64,000 bases of DNA, from positions 67,685 to 131,684 of the forward strand of contig CAXBBS010000006.1 of the NCBI GenBank assembly GCA_963974485.1, read 5' to 3'. The notes beneath the pieces are model-generated. The model did not search any database. It was not told the origin of the DNA and saw only the letters and a program-made list of their open reading frames with translations. A program made the translations under genes and the position numbers. Of this stretch, positions 52,440 through 60,774 are shown piece by piece. The stretch's first letter is position 1. Every line of letters begins with the position of its first letter. Source of the stretch: JAALKW01 sp963974485 (GTDB lineage: Bacteria > Pseudomonadota > Gammaproteobacteria > Legionellales > Legionellaceae).

Positions 52440-52919
52440 TTAGAATGAGAGCGTTGTTGAACTAAAATTCGCCCATGATGTGGGAGTACGGGTTGCATCA
52501 CACACCACGTTCACGCAATTTCCAGGGTTTGAAGATATCTGACCAGTGGATACTGCTTGAATCTGAAAAACCTCGAATGAACACGTCGCACTGGCACACG
52601 CTGGAGCGCTATTACAAACCGCCTGAGGTAAACTATTTGCGGCGACGTTATAACAAAGCTGAAATGAACTAGATCCTGCTGCTAGATTCAAAGTGCCTGT
52701 AGTTCCAATTGCTGTACCAGAGTACGTCCCACAGTTTGCGTCTACGTATATATTATAATTTATCTGCTGCAAGGTATCCGCTGCCGCGAGGCCATCGTAA
52801 TTTTGCGTAATACCACTATTACACACCATCAACTCTATAGGTGATATAGAGTCTGCATTTGCTCCTGATACTCCCAGCATTAAACCTGCCACCATCATTA
52901 AACCTGTTCGTCTTTTCAC
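52440..52919 (-). CDS. Cys-rich exported protein, unknown function
   Basis: About 159 residues from GTG 52919 (AGGGAG five bases upstream; a second GTG at 52925 overlaps that site). Signal peptide of about 24 residues ends SGANA-DS. The mature protein has eight Cys in a Ser/Thr/Asn-rich, beta-like sequence (pairs such as PACASATCSF and GNCVNVVC), which suggests disulfides and a periplasmic or external site. No family recognised. It opens the three-gene unit with the precursor and the cyclase-like gene, so it may be involved with the product, for example in export or immunity, but this is inference from position only. Confidence 0.65.
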   Translation of the reverse strand: MKRRTGLMMVAGLMLGVSGANADSISPIELMVCNSGITQNYDGLAAADTLQQINYNIYVDANCGTYSGTAIGTTGTLNLAAGSSSFQLCYNVAANSLPQAVCNSAPACASATCSFEVFQIQAVSTGQISSNPGNCVNVVCDATRTPTSWANFSSTTLSF

Positions 52920-52970
52920 GCTCACTCCCTGTTTCGTGGATTACTGAACATCATATATTAGAGCATTTAA

Positions 52971-52997
52971 ATTATAGGATTATGAAAAAAACGTCAA
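52971..52997 (-). promoter_or_regulatory. Promoter of the putative RiPP unit
   Basis: On the minus strand TTGACG (52992-52997) and a perfect TATAAT (52971-52976) are 15 bp apart, slightly short. About 45 nt of leader would precede the GTG at 52919. Confidence 0.55.
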
Positions 52998-53029
52998 GGC
53001 TTCAAAAAATCAAGAATGAATAAGTCATA

Positions 53030-54460
53030 CTATGTCTTTTGCCCACCCGCGTCCCCGCTTAGCGGTGTCGCAATCGGCGTAATCCCTACATTAGGATTAA
53101 TGCCGCAATCATCTAAAATCTTAAGAAGATTATTGCCTTTTTTTGTTAGGCTTTTGACACAATATACTTCTAGATAGCTATCTAAAATATATTTGTAATC
53201 AGGAATAACCAAAATTTTTAGAATTTTTTCGGCGCGAGCCAAATGATGAGGCAACGCCGCATCACAGGTTTGAAACAACACCACGCCTAAAATAGCGGCA
53301 AGACTTGCGCGTCGCGCCGTGTCGGCTAAATAAAAACGCTGCACGCATTCATCAATCGCGCGATCTTTATCCCAAGCAACCCATGTGTGATACATCTCCA
53401 TGGCTTCTTCTTCTGAAAATGGATGCAACACGCCAAGCTGTTGCATGGCATACGCCACGGGCACTAAACCCTGCATATTTGCCCAAGAGCAATTACCGGT
53501 GATTTGAGCTGTGAGTGGCATGGTAAGCACGGGCTCTAAACCCAACAGCTTATTAATAACTTGATGAAAATAGTGTCTAGGTTGGCGTTTATATAAAAAA
53601 TTTAATATAAACTCCAGCGTTAAAGCTTCGGGATGCTTCATGCGGTAGATATTCACCGTGCCTTCTTTTTTACTGTTTTCACCTCGGTCAATTTTAGCCC
53701 ACCACTGACCGTAACGTACAAAACAAAGCGCGTGCCCGCGACTTGCTGCCGGTAAAATCAGTAATGGCGCTTGAATGAGTTTCGCTATACGCGCATGATG
53801 TTCATGATTCAGTTCAGGCTGACGTTGCAAACGAAGGAGATCTTCTGCGATGTCGAGGCCATCCATTATGGTATGAAGCAATGGAAATTGACGACGCAAA
53901 TGGCGTGTTGAATAGCTGCTAGTAAAACGCATCAACGAATCACGAAGAACAGCGACAGTAAATTCTAAAATAAAGCCTTCGTAATTAATTTCAATAAATG
54001 CATCATAGCCATTGAATACATCCGCATCGCCTTTTAGCTCAAACCGATGGCCTATGAGTTTGGCCGCAATAAAATCTAAGGCAAAATCAAGCTTAGCTCC
54101 GTATTGATACAGTAAATGCTTAATTTCATGCTGGGCCCGCAACACAGGATAAACTAAAACCGAAAGCCCAGCGCGTGTGTAGGCATTCGGATCAGCGCCG
54201 GCAGCAAGCAAACTTTTGGTTAAAGCAACATCGTCATTATCAACAGCCCAGTGCAACGCTGTCCGACCCGTCACATCCGGTTTATTAATATTCACACCTC
54301 GTTCAATCAGTGCACTCGCAATGCCTGCTTGACGCGCAATGGCTGTCTCAATCAGCGGTGTGAAACCATATTCATCGATATCATCCAGCGACTCACCCTG
54401 ACGAAGATAATACTCAAAATCTGGCATACGCCCTTGAATAATATCTTTTGCGATCGTCAT
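53030..54460 (-). CDS. Ankyrin protein with cysteine-protease-like domain, AnkH/LegA3-like
   Basis: 476 residues, no signal peptide. Ankyrin units cover about 1-125 (YGFTPLIETAIARQAGIASA, GRTALHWAVDNDDVALTKSL, then two weaker ones). The next part carries RGHALCFVRYGQWWAKIDRG (His243, Asp258) and, about 60 residues on, AQITGNCSWANMQG (Gln319, Cys324), i.e. the residues of a papain-like site with His before Cys. As I recall, Legionella core effector AnkH/LegA3 (about 464 aa) has ankyrin repeats followed by a cysteine-protease-like domain; size and layout agree. It is 9 nt after the 129-aa gene in the prmB-aroC-asd series. Orthology is inference. Confidence 0.7.
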   Translation of the reverse strand: MTIAKDIIQGRMPDFEYYLRQGESLDDIDEYGFTPLIETAIARQAGIASALIERGVNINKPDVTGRTALHWAVDNDDVALTKSLLAAGADPNAYTRAGLSVLVYPVLRAQHEIKHLLYQYGAKLDFALDFIAAKLIGHRFELKGDADVFNGYDAFIEINYEGFILEFTVAVLRDSLMRFTSSYSTRHLRRQFPLLHTIMDGLDIAEDLLRLQRQPELNHEHHARIAKLIQAPLLILPAASRGHALCFVRYGQWWAKIDRGENSKKEGTVNIYRMKHPEALTLEFILNFLYKRQPRHYFHQVINKLLGLEPVLTMPLTAQITGNCSWANMQGLVPVAYAMQQLGVLHPFSEEEAMEMYHTWVAWDKDRAIDECVQRFYLADTARRASLAAILGVVLFQTCDAALPHHLARAEKILKILVIPDYKYILDSYLEVYCVKSLTKKGNNLLKILDDCGINPNVGITPIATPLSGDAGGQKT

Positions 54461-54469
54461 ATTTTACTC

Positions 54470-54859
54470 CTATGGCCCTGGCGGCTTAGGTGCTGTGTTC
54501 ATTTTTGGTGCCATGCCTAATTTCAGTTGTTTTTGTAACTGCTGTTCGTTGCGTGCATTATCATGTTCACGACGTGCTTCTGCATCACTTAAAGGTGGTG
54601 CCGGATTTACGCTTGCATCAATGCCATCAAACTGCTGCTTATCGAGCAGCGGATGCTCTTCGATCCCGGTACTCATCTGCTGCTCTAACCCATGCTCAGC
54701 TGACTCGGTCGGTACTTCACGCTCGTGGCCTTTAACCGACATACCCGACAAACGCCTCAATCCCGCTTGTTCGAGAGGACGTCGCTGATTCTCACGCTCA
54801 ATCGTGTCGTCGGCCAAATATGTATCTAAATCTGTCGGCTTTCTGATTCTATTTGTCAT
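54470..54859 (-). CDS. Charged, low-complexity protein of 129 aa, unknown
   Basis: Rich in Glu, Gln, Arg and Pro, no hydrophobic core segment, so likely disordered. It contains LTPxxxE-free linker-like stretches such as RRPLEQAGLRRLSGM and a terminal PKMNTAPKPPGP. It fits tightly between asd (18 nt) and the AnkH-like gene (9 nt), so it should be translated in that operon. It might be a chaperone or partner of the ankyrin protein, or a substrate; nothing in the sequence decides this. Confidence 0.6.
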   Translation of the reverse strand: MTNRIRKPTDLDTYLADDTIERENQRRPLEQAGLRRLSGMSVKGHEREVPTESAEHGLEQQMSTGIEEHPLLDKQQFDGIDASVNPAPPLSDAEARREHDNARNEQQLQKQLKLGMAPKMNTAPKPPGP

Positions 54860-54877
54860 AATACTTACCAGTATAGT

Positions 54878-55900
54878 CTACAAATAGTCACGCTGCAGGA
54901 TTTCGGCAATTTGAACCGCATTGGTCGCCGCGCCTTTTCGTACGTTATCCGCAACAATCCACAAATTAAGCCCTGTAGGATGCGAGATATCTTGTCGAAT
55001 ACGTCCAACAAACACATCATCTTCACCAACTGCGTCTTCAAGCGGTGTTGGGTATTTTTCTTTGGTTGATGTACCCATGACCTTAATGCCGGGTGATTTT
55101 TTCAAAAGCTTGCGAGCCTCAGCCGCCGTCATGGGTGCGCCCAGCTCCACATGCACAGCTTCAGAGTGGCCATATAACACAGGCACACGCACCGCGGTTG
55201 GGTTGACTAGCACGCGCTTGTCACCCAAAATCTTTTGAGTTTCCCACACCATTTTCATCTCTTCGCGGGTGTACCCATTGTCTTGAAACTCATCAATATG
55301 GGGCAGTACGTTGAATGCAATTTGTTGCGGGTATACCGTGGGCTTTTTGATGGCGCGGCCGTTTAATAACTCTCCCACTTGCTCAACTAATTCGGTAATC
55401 GCTTCTTTGCCTGTTCCTGACACCGCTTGATAGGTCGCAACGTTAACACGCGTGATACCGACCGCATCATAAAGCGGTTTTAACACCACAACCATTTGGA
55501 TGGTCGAGCAATTTGGATTCGCAATAATCCCATGCTTTTTATAATCAGCAATACGTTCTGGATTAACCTCAGGTACCACCAAAGGTATATTATCGTCGTA
55601 ACGAAAGCATGAGGTGTTATCAATCACCACACAACCAGCGGCTGCAGCCTCTGGGGCATATTTTTCCGAAACATCACTTCCTGCTGAAAAAAATGCAATG
55701 TCTGCGTCTCTAAAATCAAACTTAGCAACATCTTCCACATCTAACTGCTTTTTCTTAAAGCTCACGGTTTTACCCGCTGAACGTTCGCTCGCCAAAGGAT
55801 AAAGGGTTGCGACTGAAAATTCTCGCTCTTCCAATAGATTTAAAAGCGCCTCACCGACCACGCCGGTTGCCCCTACAATGGCTATATTTAATGCTCGCAT
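54878..55900 (-). CDS. asd: Aspartate-semialdehyde dehydrogenase
   Basis: Reduces aspartyl phosphate to the semialdehyde for lysine, DAP, threonine and methionine. The 340-residue enzyme has the NADP-binding IAIVGATGVVGEALL, the catalytic Cys in ANPNCSTIQM, and TYQAVSGTGKEA. ATG 55900 has GAGGGG seven bases upstream; the frame extends to 55951 inside aroC. 16 nt downstream of aroC. Confidence 0.96.
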   Translation of the reverse strand: MRALNIAIVGATGVVGEALLNLLEEREFSVATLYPLASERSAGKTVSFKKKQLDVEDVAKFDFRDADIAFFSAGSDVSEKYAPEAAAAGCVVIDNTSCFRYDDNIPLVVPEVNPERIADYKKHGIIANPNCSTIQMVVVLKPLYDAVGITRVNVATYQAVSGTGKEAITELVEQVGELLNGRAIKKPTVYPQQIAFNVLPHIDEFQDNGYTREEMKMVWETQKILGDKRVLVNPTAVRVPVLYGHSEAVHVELGAPMTAAEARKLLKKSPGIKVMGTSTKEKYPTPLEDAVGEDDVFVGRIRQDISHPTGLNLWIVADNVRKGAATNAVQIAEILQRDYL

Positions 55901-55916
55901 CTTGATTACCCCTCTT

Positions 55917-56978
55917 TTACATCTCATTTTGCGCTTTATGGCGCAGTACATGGTCCATCAAAACCAAGGCCATCATGGCGCGAGCGACAGGAACCGCTCG
56001 CATGCCGACGCATGGGTCGTGCCGGCCTTTGGTTACGACTTCAATTTCTTCATCCTGAGTATTCAAACTTCGTCCGGGTATCACAATGCTCGAGGTTGGC
56101 TTCAACGCCAAGCTTAATTTTAGATTTTGCCCCGTGCTAATACCCCCTAAAATACCACCTGCGTGGTTACTTAAAAAGCCTTGTGCATTCATTTCATCTC
56201 GATGCTCATGGCCTTTTTGTATCACTGCATCAAAACCAGCGCCAATTTCAACGCCTTTGACCGCATTAATCGACATCATGGCATGTGCAAGCGTTGCATC
56301 CAGTTTATCAAACACCGGATCGCCAAGACCGATGGGCATACCGCGCGCCATCACGCCCACACGCGCTCCTACCGAACTCCCCTCGCGACGTAACGCATCA
56401 ATGCACGCTTCAAGTGCGGGTACTTGTTTGATATTAGGACAAAAAAACGGATTATGCTCAATCTCAGCTTCTGATTCAAAATCAAGCTTGATATCTCCCA
56501 TTTGTTCTAAATAAGCAATAAGTTCAATGCCGTAATGCTCGTGTAAGTACAACTCAGCAATAGCACCTGCGGCCACACGTGCAGCCGTTTCACGTGCAGA
56601 AGAACGCCCGCCCCCTCGAGGGTCACGATGCCCATATTTATGATGATAAGTAAAATCGGCATGCCCTGGCCGAAACACATCATGCAACGCATCATAATCA
56701 GCCGACCGCTGATGAATATTCTCAATCAAAAGCAAAATAGGTGTGCCCGTCGTCAAGCCTTGATACACACCCGACATGATTTTTATCTTATCCGGCTCGC
56801 GCCGTTGACTTGTGTAGCGTGAACTACCTGGCCTTCGTTTATCTAAGAACGGTTGAATTAACGCTTCATCCAGCTTCATGCGTGGCGGACAACCGTCCAC
56901 CACACAACCGACCACAGGCCCATGGCTCTCACCAAATGACGTGACCGTAAATAAGGTACCGAACGTATTACCACTCAT
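55917..56978 (-). CDS. aroC: Chorismate synthase
   Basis: Last step of the shikimate pathway, FMN-dependent. The 353-residue enzyme has GNTFGTLFTVTSFGESHGP, the RPGHADFTYHHKYGHRD block, GGGRSSARETAARVAAGA and SNHAGGILGGISTGQ. Full length, with all family signatures. It overlaps prmB by 4 nt. Confidence 0.97.
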   Translation of the reverse strand: MSGNTFGTLFTVTSFGESHGPVVGCVVDGCPPRMKLDEALIQPFLDKRRPGSSRYTSQRREPDKIKIMSGVYQGLTTGTPILLLIENIHQRSADYDALHDVFRPGHADFTYHHKYGHRDPRGGGRSSARETAARVAAGAIAELYLHEHYGIELIAYLEQMGDIKLDFESEAEIEHNPFFCPNIKQVPALEACIDALRREGSSVGARVGVMARGMPIGLGDPVFDKLDATLAHAMMSINAVKGVEIGAGFDAVIQKGHEHRDEMNAQGFLSNHAGGILGGISTGQNLKLSLALKPTSSIVIPGRSLNTQDEEIEVVTKGRHDPCVGMRAVPVARAMMALVLMDHVLRHKAQNEM

Positions 56979-57886
56979 GCGGTAAAATACGCCTTCATTT
57001 GCTCAGCTGTCAGTAAAAATACACCCGAACCACCCTCTTCAAACTCAAGCCAGGTAAACGGTACATGGGGGTATGCCTCAATCAAAGCTTCGTCGCTGTT
57101 ACCCACTTCCATCACCAACACACCATGGTCACTTAAATACGGCGCGGCTGAAAAAAGCATTTTCTCGACAATGGCCAAACCATTGTTGGGCGCCTCAAGT
57201 GCGAGTTCTGGTTCATGACGATATTCTTCTGGCAATGTTTGCATTTCATCTCGCCCAACATACGGTGGGTTACTCACGATTAAATCGTATTTTGCAAACG
57301 GTACGGCATCAAAACAATCGGATTGAATGAGATTAAGCTGCTCGTGCAACTCATGATGTGTACGATTAATCTCAGCCACTTCCAGTGCTGCTTCCGAAAC
57401 ATCGACCGCGTCGACCATCGCATCGGGAAACGCATAACAACACGCAATTGCAATGCAACCACTACCCGTACCTAAATCTAAAATACGGGTCACGTGCTCA
57501 GCATCCAGCCAAGGCGAAAACTGTGTTGCAAGCCCTTCCGCAAACGGTGAGCGAGGAATCAACACGCGTTCATCCACATAAAAAGGCAAATCAAAAAAAT
57601 ACGCCTCTTGCGTTAAGTACGGGACGGGAACATGCTCCACAATGCGTCGTCTTAGCTGTTCAGCAAGATATTTTTTTTCATCCCGCGTTAAACGTGCTTG
57701 CAATAACAAAGGATCGACATCATACGGTAAATTTAAACTACCGAGCACCAGAGAAAAAATATCATCCCGAGCATTGTCTGTACCGTGCCCGTAATACAAC
57801 GACGCTTGATTAGCACATGACAAACCAAATCGTATAAAATCAAGGGCCGTTTCAAACGAAGCCGTTTGTTTAAGATAGGATTTCAC
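56975..57886 (-). CDS. prmB: Ribosomal protein L3 glutamine methyltransferase
   Basis: Methylates Gln150 of L3. The roughly 303-residue AdoMet enzyme has ILDLGTGSGCIAIA (motif I) and the glutamine-methylating NPPY in LIVSNPPYVG. YYGHGTDNARDD near residue 40 is PrmB-typical and sets it apart from PrmC. The frame goes up to 57976, but GTG 57886 seven bases after GGGAG is the likely start. prmB divergent from smrB and followed by aroC is a common gammaproteobacterial order. Confidence 0.92.
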   Translation of the reverse strand: MKSYLKQTASFETALDFIRFGLSCANQASLYYGHGTDNARDDIFSLVLGSLNLPYDVDPLLLQARLTRDEKKYLAEQLRRRIVEHVPVPYLTQEAYFFDLPFYVDERVLIPRSPFAEGLATQFSPWLDAEHVTRILDLGTGSGCIAIACCYAFPDAMVDAVDVSEAALEVAEINRTHHELHEQLNLIQSDCFDAVPFAKYDLIVSNPPYVGRDEMQTLPEEYRHEPELALEAPNNGLAIVEKMLFSAAPYLSDHGVLVMEVGNSDEALIEAYPHVPFTWLEFEEGGSGVFLLTAEQMKAYFTA

Positions 57887-57943
57887 ACAGATACTCCCAA
57901 ATGCTTTATTATACGCTAATAACCGCCTAAAGAGCAGACCCCT

Positions 57944-58492
57944 ATGTCCCCTTGCGACAAACATCTTTTTCGACAAGCTGTTAATGATGTGACCCCCCTA
58001 CGTCCATCAAAAAAACACACGTCACGCCCCCCACATGTACCGCGGATACACAAGTCCAAACCTCATCATCAAGACAGCGATGAGGCCCGCACAACCCATA
58101 CAACAAACCCGACTCACGCACTAAGCCACCCATGGGATCCATCTAATATTCATGCAGAAACAAATTTAAGCTACGGCGAACACCAACTTCAGCGTCAACA
58201 ATTTCGTGATTTAAAACAAGGAAAAATACGGTGTGAAGCACAGCTGGATTTGCATGGGTTTCGGATTGAACCCGCAGCGGATGCGCTTGTGCAGTTTATT
58301 ACGCATGCTCGTCGACAAAACCAACGATGTGTACGTGTTATTCATGGAAAAGGGGGCCGTTATGGCGAGGCCCCCGTTTTAAAAACCCATGTCAATCACT
58401 GGTTAAAGCAATTGCCCGAGGTTCTTGCCTTTCACAGTGCATGCGCACGTGATGGCGGGTGTGGTGCGCTTTATGTGTTACTTAAGCGCTAG
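57944..58492 (+). CDS. smrB: Smr-domain endonuclease SmrB
   Basis: Cleaves mRNA at collided ribosomes in E. coli. The 182-residue protein has a basic, disordered first half and a C-terminal Smr domain: the DLHG motif in AQLDLHGFRIEPA and the HGKG loop in RVIHGKGGRYG. The end overlaps the convergent unknown gene by 11 nt. Divergent from prmB by about 57 nt. Confidence 0.9.
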   Translation: MSPCDKHLFRQAVNDVTPLRPSKKHTSRPPHVPRIHKSKPHHQDSDEARTTHTTNPTHALSHPWDPSNIHAETNLSYGEHQLQRQQFRDLKQGKIRCEAQLDLHGFRIEPAADALVQFITHARRQNQRCVRVIHGKGGRYGEAPVLKTHVNHWLKQLPEVLAFHSACARDGGCGALYVLLKR

Positions 58493-59120
58493 CAAAGGCT
58501 GGTATAGCTGCTTGAACGCCCTTTTTAGCTGCATCAAATCGCTCTTCCATTTTATCATCGATGCTAAACACACACTTCGCAATAAACGATCCGCATTGCG
58601 CGTAAAACTCAATATTTGCAACGATAGGATAAACAATGAGCTTAACCAGGCTTTCAGCTGCATCTACGGCCGCGTCGGCTGCATTTGCTAAATCTTGCTC
58701 CGGTATTATCAAGGCAGTAGGATTGCGATTAAACAGGTTAAGCTTTGAAAGCATAGGGTATTTAGACTCTTCGGGCTCTTGGGGAATCATTTCAATCAAT
58801 GCTGTTAATAAATGAGCCAAGACTTCCAAAAGCTTTAATACAAACCTAACACCATGATATCCTGCTTCAAACGTTAGTAAGGCCGGTTTGATAATAAGTG
58901 CTTTCAAATCATCTTTAAATTCATTTTTTGATGCAAAGCCTTTGGTTATATGAGAAGCCGCATAACGCGCTTCTACGTCAAAAAACTCAGCTTCGCTTCT
59001 ATTATAACTATGTGGTTCTGCTATACCGATATACTGATTTGTTAAATTGCGCGGTGTAGCTTCGAATTTACTTATAGCTCTTCTTTTAGCGTTGTACTGA
59101 ATCGTATCTAAACTTGACAT
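58482..59120 (-). CDS. Helical protein with hydrophobic segments, unknown function
   Basis: 212 residues. The centre has two moderately hydrophobic helices (ALLTFEAGYHGVRFVLKLLE with VLAHLLTALIEMI) and later SLVKLIVYPIVANIEFYAQC. No signal peptide. The ATG at 59120 follows GAGGAATAAATT, so translation is well supported. No family recognised. It resembles small proteins of Legionellales that associate with membranes, which is only an impression. Confidence 0.6.
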   Translation of the reverse strand: MSSLDTIQYNAKRRAISKFEATPRNLTNQYIGIAEPHSYNRSEAEFFDVEARYAASHITKGFASKNEFKDDLKALIIKPALLTFEAGYHGVRFVLKLLEVLAHLLTALIEMIPQEPEESKYPMLSKLNLFNRNPTALIIPEQDLANAADAAVDAAESLVKLIVYPIVANIEFYAQCGSFIAKCVFSIDDKMEERFDAAKKGVQAAIPAFASA

Positions 59121-59278
59121 AATTTATTCCTCGGGTGATGTTAAAGCAACAGCAAGAGGTCGGTATTGTACATAAGAGCCAATATTAGATCAACATAAAC
59201 GCATAATAAACATTTGGATACTTGAATTCTGCGTGAAAACCTCGTACCATCTGTTCAAATTTTTTTTAGTTCAAGTCC

Positions 59279-59911
59279 ATGACCCAGCATAATATAATAT
59301 TAGGTATCACAGGCCCCTCCGCGTCAGGTAAAAGTTTGCTCGCCAACACCATCGTCAATGGCTTAGGCTCTGACCAAGTGGTGGTTATTTCTGAAGATTC
59401 TTACTACAAAGACAACAGTCATATGTCGTTTGAAGACCGTGAAAATATTAATTATGACCATCCCGATGCGTTTGACCATGCACTCTTAGCTGAGCACTTA
59501 AAACGCTTAAAGCGTGGTGAATATGTCGAAGTTCCTATTTATTCACACTCAAAGCATGTGCGCCTACCCGAAACACGTTCCGTCGGCGGGCATTCGATTA
59601 TTGTGGTTGAAGGTATCTTGCTGTTTAGTGAAGAAAAACTACGCTCCATGATGGATATTCGCATTTTTATGTCAGCACCGCTGGATGTATGCCTCATGCG
59701 TCGCCTAACACGTGATGTGGTTGAACGTCATCGTTCGGTTGAATCGGTATTACATCAATATGAAACAACCGTTCGTCCGATGTATTTGCAATTCATTGAG
59801 CCTTCAAGCCGCTATGCCGATTTGATTGTACCTCGTGGTGGTGAAAATCATATTGCTATTGATACCATTCAAGCAAAAATACGTGAATTATTATCCAACG
59901 CATCGGCATAA
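59279..59911 (+). CDS. udk: Uridine kinase
   Basis: Phosphorylates uridine and cytidine in pyrimidine salvage. The 210-residue P-loop kinase has GITGPSASGKSLLA, EDSYYKD, NYDHPDAFD, VEGILLFSEEKL and RRLTRDVVERHRS. Full length. The ribosome site is weak. fabI follows after 27 nt, so the two are probably co-transcribed. Confidence 0.95.
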   Translation: MTQHNIILGITGPSASGKSLLANTIVNGLGSDQVVVISEDSYYKDNSHMSFEDRENINYDHPDAFDHALLAEHLKRLKRGEYVEVPIYSHSKHVRLPETRSVGGHSIIVVEGILLFSEEKLRSMMDIRIFMSAPLDVCLMRRLTRDVVERHRSVESVLHQYETTVRPMYLQFIEPSSRYADLIVPRGGENHIAIDTIQAKIRELLSNASA

Positions 59912-59938
59912 TTAATTATGCATAACAAGGAGAAGTCT

Positions 59939-60730
59939 GTGGGAATTCTAAGTGGTAAGAAAGCTCTCATCGTTGGAGTCGCCAGTACGCGCTCCATTGC
60001 TTACGGTATTGCTAAGTCATTTCATGAACAAGGCGCTTCACTTGCGTTTACGTATCAAAACGACAAACTTAAATCACGCGTCGAAAAAATGGCGGCCGAG
60101 TTTGGTTCGAATTTAGTGTTTCCTTGTGATGTTGCGCATGACGATGCGATTACCGATACCATGACACAACTTCAAAAGTGCTGGCCAACCCTGGATACCC
60201 TGGTACATTCGGTTGCTTTTGCGCCGGCTGACCAAATTGCGGGTGACTTTATTGATAATGCCACCCGAGAAGGTTTTCGCATTGCACATGACATCAGTGT
60301 TTATAGCTTGATTGCTTTAGCTAAAGCAGCGCTTCCTATGATGGAAGGTACCCGAGGCTCAGTGTTAACGCTTAGCTACTTTGGTGCCGAGAAAGCCGTA
60401 CCTAATTACAACGTGATGGGTGCTGCTAAAGCGAGCCTCGAAGCAACCGTTCGCTACCTAGCTGCAAGTCTTGGTCCACGTGGGTTACGTGCGAACGCCA
60501 TTTCAGCAGGTCCTATTAAAACATTGGCGGCAGCGGGTATTAAAGATTTTAGAAAAATTCAAAGTGCTTACGCCAATGCTGTTCCTCTGCAACGTAATGT
60601 CTCTGCCGAAGAAGTCGGAAACGCTGCCTCGTTTTTATGCTCCAGCATGGCTTCAGGTGTGACCGGTGAAGTACTTCATGTGGACGCGGGTTATCACGCT
60701 GTTTCTGGTTGTAATTTAAACGAGGCTTAA
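59939..60730 (+). CDS. fabI: Enoyl-ACP reductase (NADH)
   Basis: Last reduction of each fatty-acid elongation cycle; target of triclosan. The 263-residue short-chain dehydrogenase has the divergent FabI cofactor site VGVASTRSIAYGIA, SVAFAPADQIAG and the YxxxxxxK active site around SYFGAEKAVPNYNVMGAAKA (in the family, Tyr and Lys). The frame starts at 59918, but the preceding AAGGAG lies inside it; GTG 59939, six bases after AAGGAG, is the start. Confidence 0.95.
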   Translation: MGILSGKKALIVGVASTRSIAYGIAKSFHEQGASLAFTYQNDKLKSRVEKMAAEFGSNLVFPCDVAHDDAITDTMTQLQKCWPTLDTLVHSVAFAPADQIAGDFIDNATREGFRIAHDISVYSLIALAKAALPMMEGTRGSVLTLSYFGAEKAVPNYNVMGAAKASLEATVRYLAASLGPRGLRANAISAGPIKTLAAAGIKDFRKIQSAYANAVPLQRNVSAEEVGNAASFLCSSMASGVTGEVLHVDAGYHAVSGCNLNEA

Positions 60731-60744
60731 TAGCCCCCCATCAG

Positions 60745-60774
60745 CGCTATTAGCTCACGCTTGGGCTAATAGCG
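60745..60774. terminator. Hairpin between convergent fabI and TPR gene
   Basis: cgctattagc (60745-60754) pairs with gctaatagcg (60765-60774) around a 10-nt loop. The stop codon of the minus-strand gene lies in the left arm. Confidence 0.55.
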
